The position numbers and the translations under genes are program-made. Below are positions 33,487 through 35,456 of a stretch of DNA of 35,456 nucleotides, piece after piece. This DNA is from Candidatus Poribacteria bacterium. GTDB taxonomy: Bacteria; Poribacteria; WGA-4E; WGA-3G. The stretch lies in assembly GCA_003635255.1 (NCBI GenBank), contig PYJC01000109.1, forward strand, positions 1 to 35,456, given 5' to 3'. Each line of letters begins with the position of its first letter. Within the stretch, counting starts at the first letter, position 1. The notes under the pieces are model-generated. The model was not told the origin of the DNA, made no database searches, and was given only the letters and a program-made list of their open reading frames with translations.

Positions 33487-33874
33487 CAAACACCACATTG
33501 CTGATTTGATAGTCATGTTGGGGCATATAGACGAAAACGTTCGGGACACCGCGAAGGCAGAATTGATTGCCATAGGTAAACCGGCGATTCCACAGCTCAT
33601 TGATGTCCTTACCCAAGAGTGCTGGCATATATCTGGGTATGGTGCCGAGTTCTACACGCACATCGAAGGGTCTGCTATCCCGGTTTACATGGAACAGATG
33701 GCGAATAATGCTTCGGAGGTCTTGGCACGCATCGGAGAGTCCACTGTCCCGAAGTTGACGGCGGAGCTCACCAGAGCCGAACGCGAGTTTTCGGAATGGT
33801 TTTATAAGTACTTACGACCCGAACAGACCGACCGTCTTATCACTATGTTGGCGTATGTTAAGAAAGGCGAGTAA
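33479..33874 (+). CDS. Short HEAT-repeat-like protein
   Basis: A 131-residue soluble helical protein. It begins with a HEAT-type pair (IADLIVMLGHIDENVRDTAK then AIGKPAIPQLIDVLTQ) and a second (ASEVLARIGESTVPKLTAEL), then ends EFSEWFYKYLRPEQTDRLIT and a basic KKGE tail that closely resembles the C-terminus of the preceding gene product. GGGGG lies 4 nt before its ATG, which overlaps the upstream stop by 8 nt. The next gene starts immediately at the following base. Probably a protein-binding scaffold for the operon; unproven. Confidence 0.7.
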   Translation: MHSKHHIADLIVMLGHIDENVRDTAKAELIAIGKPAIPQLIDVLTQECWHISGYGAEFYTHIEGSAIPVYMEQMANNASEVLARIGESTVPKLTAELTRAEREFSEWFYKYLRPEQTDRLITMLAYVKKGE

Positions 33875-34489
33875 ATGGAGACGGAACACATTGTAGCCGA
33901 CTTAATCTATGATTTGTCAGAATTGGATGACGATATCCGTGAGGCTGCGAGAGAAGAGTTAGTTGCTATCGGTGAACCTGCGATTCCGCAACTCGTTGAG
34001 GCACTCGCTGATAATCTTGGGGATGTGGTTGAACAAGCCACTGAGGTCTTGGCTGCCATCGGTGAACCGGCAATACCTGCGCTTATTGATGAGATGGCGA
34101 TCGCTGAGAGGTACCATGCGCTCGCTGTCGGTGATACGCTTAGCCGTATAGGTGAACCGGCGGTACCGGTTTTAGTTGAAGCGTTATCTGACAAACTCAA
34201 TGAAGAGTTCCGCGAATATGCGATTCGCGCGCTCAATCTGATGGGGGCTGCGGCAATTGGTGCGCTACCGGCACTTATTGAGGCTTTGAGCGATCCGTCG
34301 GAGGATGTTCGGTCTTATGCTGCGTACACGTTTGCTAAAATAGAGGGTGCGGCAGCGAAGGCGGTGCCAGCGCTTATCAAGGCGCTTGCTGATGAATCCG
34401 AAGAGGTCCGAAATCATACGGTTTTTGCATTAGAAAAAATTGGAACCCCGGAAGCGAAACAGGCACTTGAAGCGTTCAACCAGGGGTAA
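33875..34489 (+). CDS. HEAT-repeat protein
   Basis: A 204-residue protein made almost entirely of HEAT-type repeats of about 30 residues: AIGEPAIPQLVEALAD, AIGEPAIPALIDEMA, RIGEPAVPVLVEALSD, AIGALPALIEALSDPSEDVR, AAAKAVPALIKALADESEEV. The repeats have the Pro at helix B start and (D/E)xVR at helix A that are usual for PBS-lyase/HEAT proteins. It is a paralogue of the preceding gene, whose stop codon it touches. No catalytic residues are expected; it would act as a binding scaffold. No signal peptide. Confidence 0.8.
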   Translation: METEHIVADLIYDLSELDDDIREAAREELVAIGEPAIPQLVEALADNLGDVVEQATEVLAAIGEPAIPALIDEMAIAERYHALAVGDTLSRIGEPAVPVLVEALSDKLNEEFREYAIRALNLMGAAAIGALPALIEALSDPSEDVRSYAAYTFAKIEGAAAKAVPALIKALADESEEVRNHTVFALEKIGTPEAKQALEAFNQG

Positions 34490-34501
34490 TGGAGAAATTC
34501 T

Positions 34502-35029
34502 ATGAAGAGCAACAAAAGAATTGTTCCGAAGCGCGCGATAGACTTGTATCCTGATGTGAGTCAATGGTTAGAAGTTTTTTTAAAGGACCGCTTCCAACGG
34601 GCTGAGGTTGATGTTCATTCCCTTCCGCATACCCCAATTTCCCGTTTTCTCAGTACGTATGACCGTGGCAGCTTTCTTGGAGCGTGGCGCTCATGGAATA
34701 TAAAAGTTGATATTGTTGGATTTGTACATCATACTAATAAACCGACCGATCTGATTTTGGTCGAGTGCAAAAACACGAAACTCACGTTGGCACACCTTTC
34801 CCAACTTCTCGGGTATAGCCGTATTGCGCGACCTTTATACTCGTTTCTAATTTCCCCCGTAGGTTTTTCACGGTCGCTTGTTTCCTTGCTCCAAGAGTAT
34901 CATCGGCATGATGTGTTGGAGTATCATTCAGAAGCTGGAAAATTGCCGAGGCAGGTGATTGTGGCGCAGTGGGAGATGACCAGTCGTAATCTAAATAGAC
35001 ACACTATGATCGGAGGTGCAGGTTTGTGA
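34502..35029 (+). CDS. PD-(D/E)XK-type nuclease-like protein
   Basis: A 175-residue protein with a likely restriction-endonuclease-like fold: a strand ending in D70 (NIKVDIVGFV), then E88-C-K90 in LILVECKNTKL, giving the D...ExK metal site, followed by the helix THLSQLLGYS-like segment (LAHLSQLLGYSRIARPLYSF) seen in this superfamily. The N-terminal part (LYPDVSQWLEVFLKDRF) resembles proteins that recognise a genomic target. GGAG lies 8 nt before the ATG at 34502. It is 12 nt after the HEAT gene and may be part of that operon. Whether it cuts DNA is untested; a defence or DNA-repair role is possible. Confidence 0.65.
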   Translation: MKSNKRIVPKRAIDLYPDVSQWLEVFLKDRFQRAEVDVHSLPHTPISRFLSTYDRGSFLGAWRSWNIKVDIVGFVHHTNKPTDLILVECKNTKLTLAHLSQLLGYSRIARPLYSFLISPVGFSRSLVSLLQEYHRHDVLEYHSEAGKLPRQVIVAQWEMTSRNLNRHTMIGGAGL

Positions 35030-35068
35030 AATTTACTCTATAATGCCTTCCGTTGAGACTTAAAAAAC

Positions 35069-35097
35069 TTGAAAAAATGAACAAAATGTAGTATAAT
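35069..35097 (+). promoter_or_regulatory. Promoter of the 2-oxoacid oxidoreductase gene
   Basis: TTGAAA (35069-35074), 17-bp spacer, TATAAT (35092-35097), a perfect fit to consensus except one base of the -35. The start codon is about 185 nt beyond the expected start site, so there is a long AT-rich leader with a tiny possible upstream frame (ATG at 35109, 9 codons). No riboswitch-like structure was recognised in the leader. Confidence 0.7.
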
Positions 35098-35286
35098 TTA
35101 AAAAATAGAATGTTATATGTGTTTATGAATATTAAATAATAAGGTGCAAATATCGCAATGTAACTAACAAACGAATCAATTTGCTTATTTGTCCATCCAT
35201 CTGATGTCGCTGCATTGATTGAACCAAACTATGGTGTATTTGCGGTATCAGAATGGAATACGAAAAATTATTAGAAGGGAGCCAAG

Positions 35287-35456
35287 ATGGCAAAATACGA
35301 CTTTGCAATCGCCGTAGGAGGGGCACCCGGGCAGGGTATCGAAACTGCAGGCGAAAGCATCAGCCAAATCTTTGCCCGGTATGGGCTGAACGTTTTTACT
35401 TACACCGCCTATCAATCCCTCATCCGCGGCGGTCACTCCTTCCTGACTATTCGAAT
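35287..35456 (+). CDS. 2-oxoacid:ferredoxin oxidoreductase, gamma-domain subunit (partial)
   Basis: Only the first 56 residues are inside the window. They read MAKYDFAIAVGGAPGQGIET, then an AGESISQIFARYGLNVFTY helix-strand unit and SLIRGGHSFLTIR. This is the gamma/alpha N-terminal domain of KorA/PorG-type enzymes, with the G-x-x-GQG-x-ET-A-G loop and the RGG-x-S motif. Such enzymes oxidise 2-oxoglutarate, pyruvate or similar acids to the acyl-CoA with ferredoxin as acceptor. GGGAG lies 6 nt upstream of the ATG. Whether it is a fused KorA-type subunit cannot be seen. Confidence 0.85.
   Translation, partial: MAKYDFAIAVGGAPGQGIETAGESISQIFARYGLNVFTYTAYQSLIRGGHSFLTIR

Noticed and set aside
1..35456. 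tRNA or rRNA genes
   Set aside because: No T-loop GTTCGAATC-type segment paired with an acceptor stem, and no rRNA signature, was seen on either strand by eye.

Overview
The window is a chromosomal segment of a Gram-negative-type bacterium: it encodes outer-membrane TonB receptors, signal peptides and a System I cytochrome c maturation operon. The gene mix is phytanoyl-CoA-dioxygenase-like oxygenase, SGSH-type sulfatase, FGE-fold protein, several Gfo/Idh/MocA oxidoreductases, DUF5916 barrel, a MazF-type toxin pair and an Uma2 remnant. Together with frequent TTG/GTG starts and small interspersed palindromes, this is typical of Candidatus Poribacteria or a close relative. That assignment is inference from gene content; no rRNA marker is present. 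Clear promoters follow TTGNNN-17-TATAAT.

Layout. 1-392: 3' end of a DDE transposase. 588-7372 (minus): two paralogous TonB-dependent receptors followed by a DUF5916/CBM9-like barrel, probably one outer-membrane uptake operon. 7581-10993 (minus): beta-propeller protein, lipoate/octanoyl-transferase-like protein, FGE-fold membrane protein and PhyH oxygenase, translationally coupled in part, with a TTGACA-17-TACAAT promoter and a strong terminator. 11220-11817 (plus): MazF-type toxin and its antitoxin, divergent from that operon. 11834-14211: a decayed accessory patch with a trypsin-like protease lacking a start codon and abutting a 130-bp element with terminal inverted repeats, a candidate orphan small RNA, palindromic repeats, a decayed gene and AT-rich tandem repeats. 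14212-17235 (minus): a 1007-residue unknown protein with a cysteine cluster, a degenerate helicase-like core and a winged-helix tail. 17552-18790 (plus): argG. 18794-23874 (minus): VWA/GATase-like membrane protein, Uma2 remnant, sulfamidase-like sulfatase and MoxR ATPase. 24061-28401 (minus): a DapA-family aldolase/lyase and three Gfo/Idh/MocA oxidoreductases, probably a sugar or sugar-acid catabolic cluster. 28622-35029 (plus): ccmE, ccmF, ccmH, a short ccmI-like gene, a secreted/anchored carboxypeptidase-regulatory-like protein, two HEAT-repeat proteins and a PD-(D/E)XK-like nuclease, with an operator-like palindrome on the promoter. 35287-end: start of a 2-oxoacid:ferredoxin oxidoreductase gene.

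The most unusual items are the 1007-residue FeS/helicase-like orphan, the promoter-plus-hairpin small RNA candidate at 13220-13341, the CxxxY-type CcmE paired with a CcmH carrying a CYCGC...CRC motif, and a recurring C-terminal helical module in three nearby genes of the ccm operon. All functional names rest on motif reading; no database search was run.
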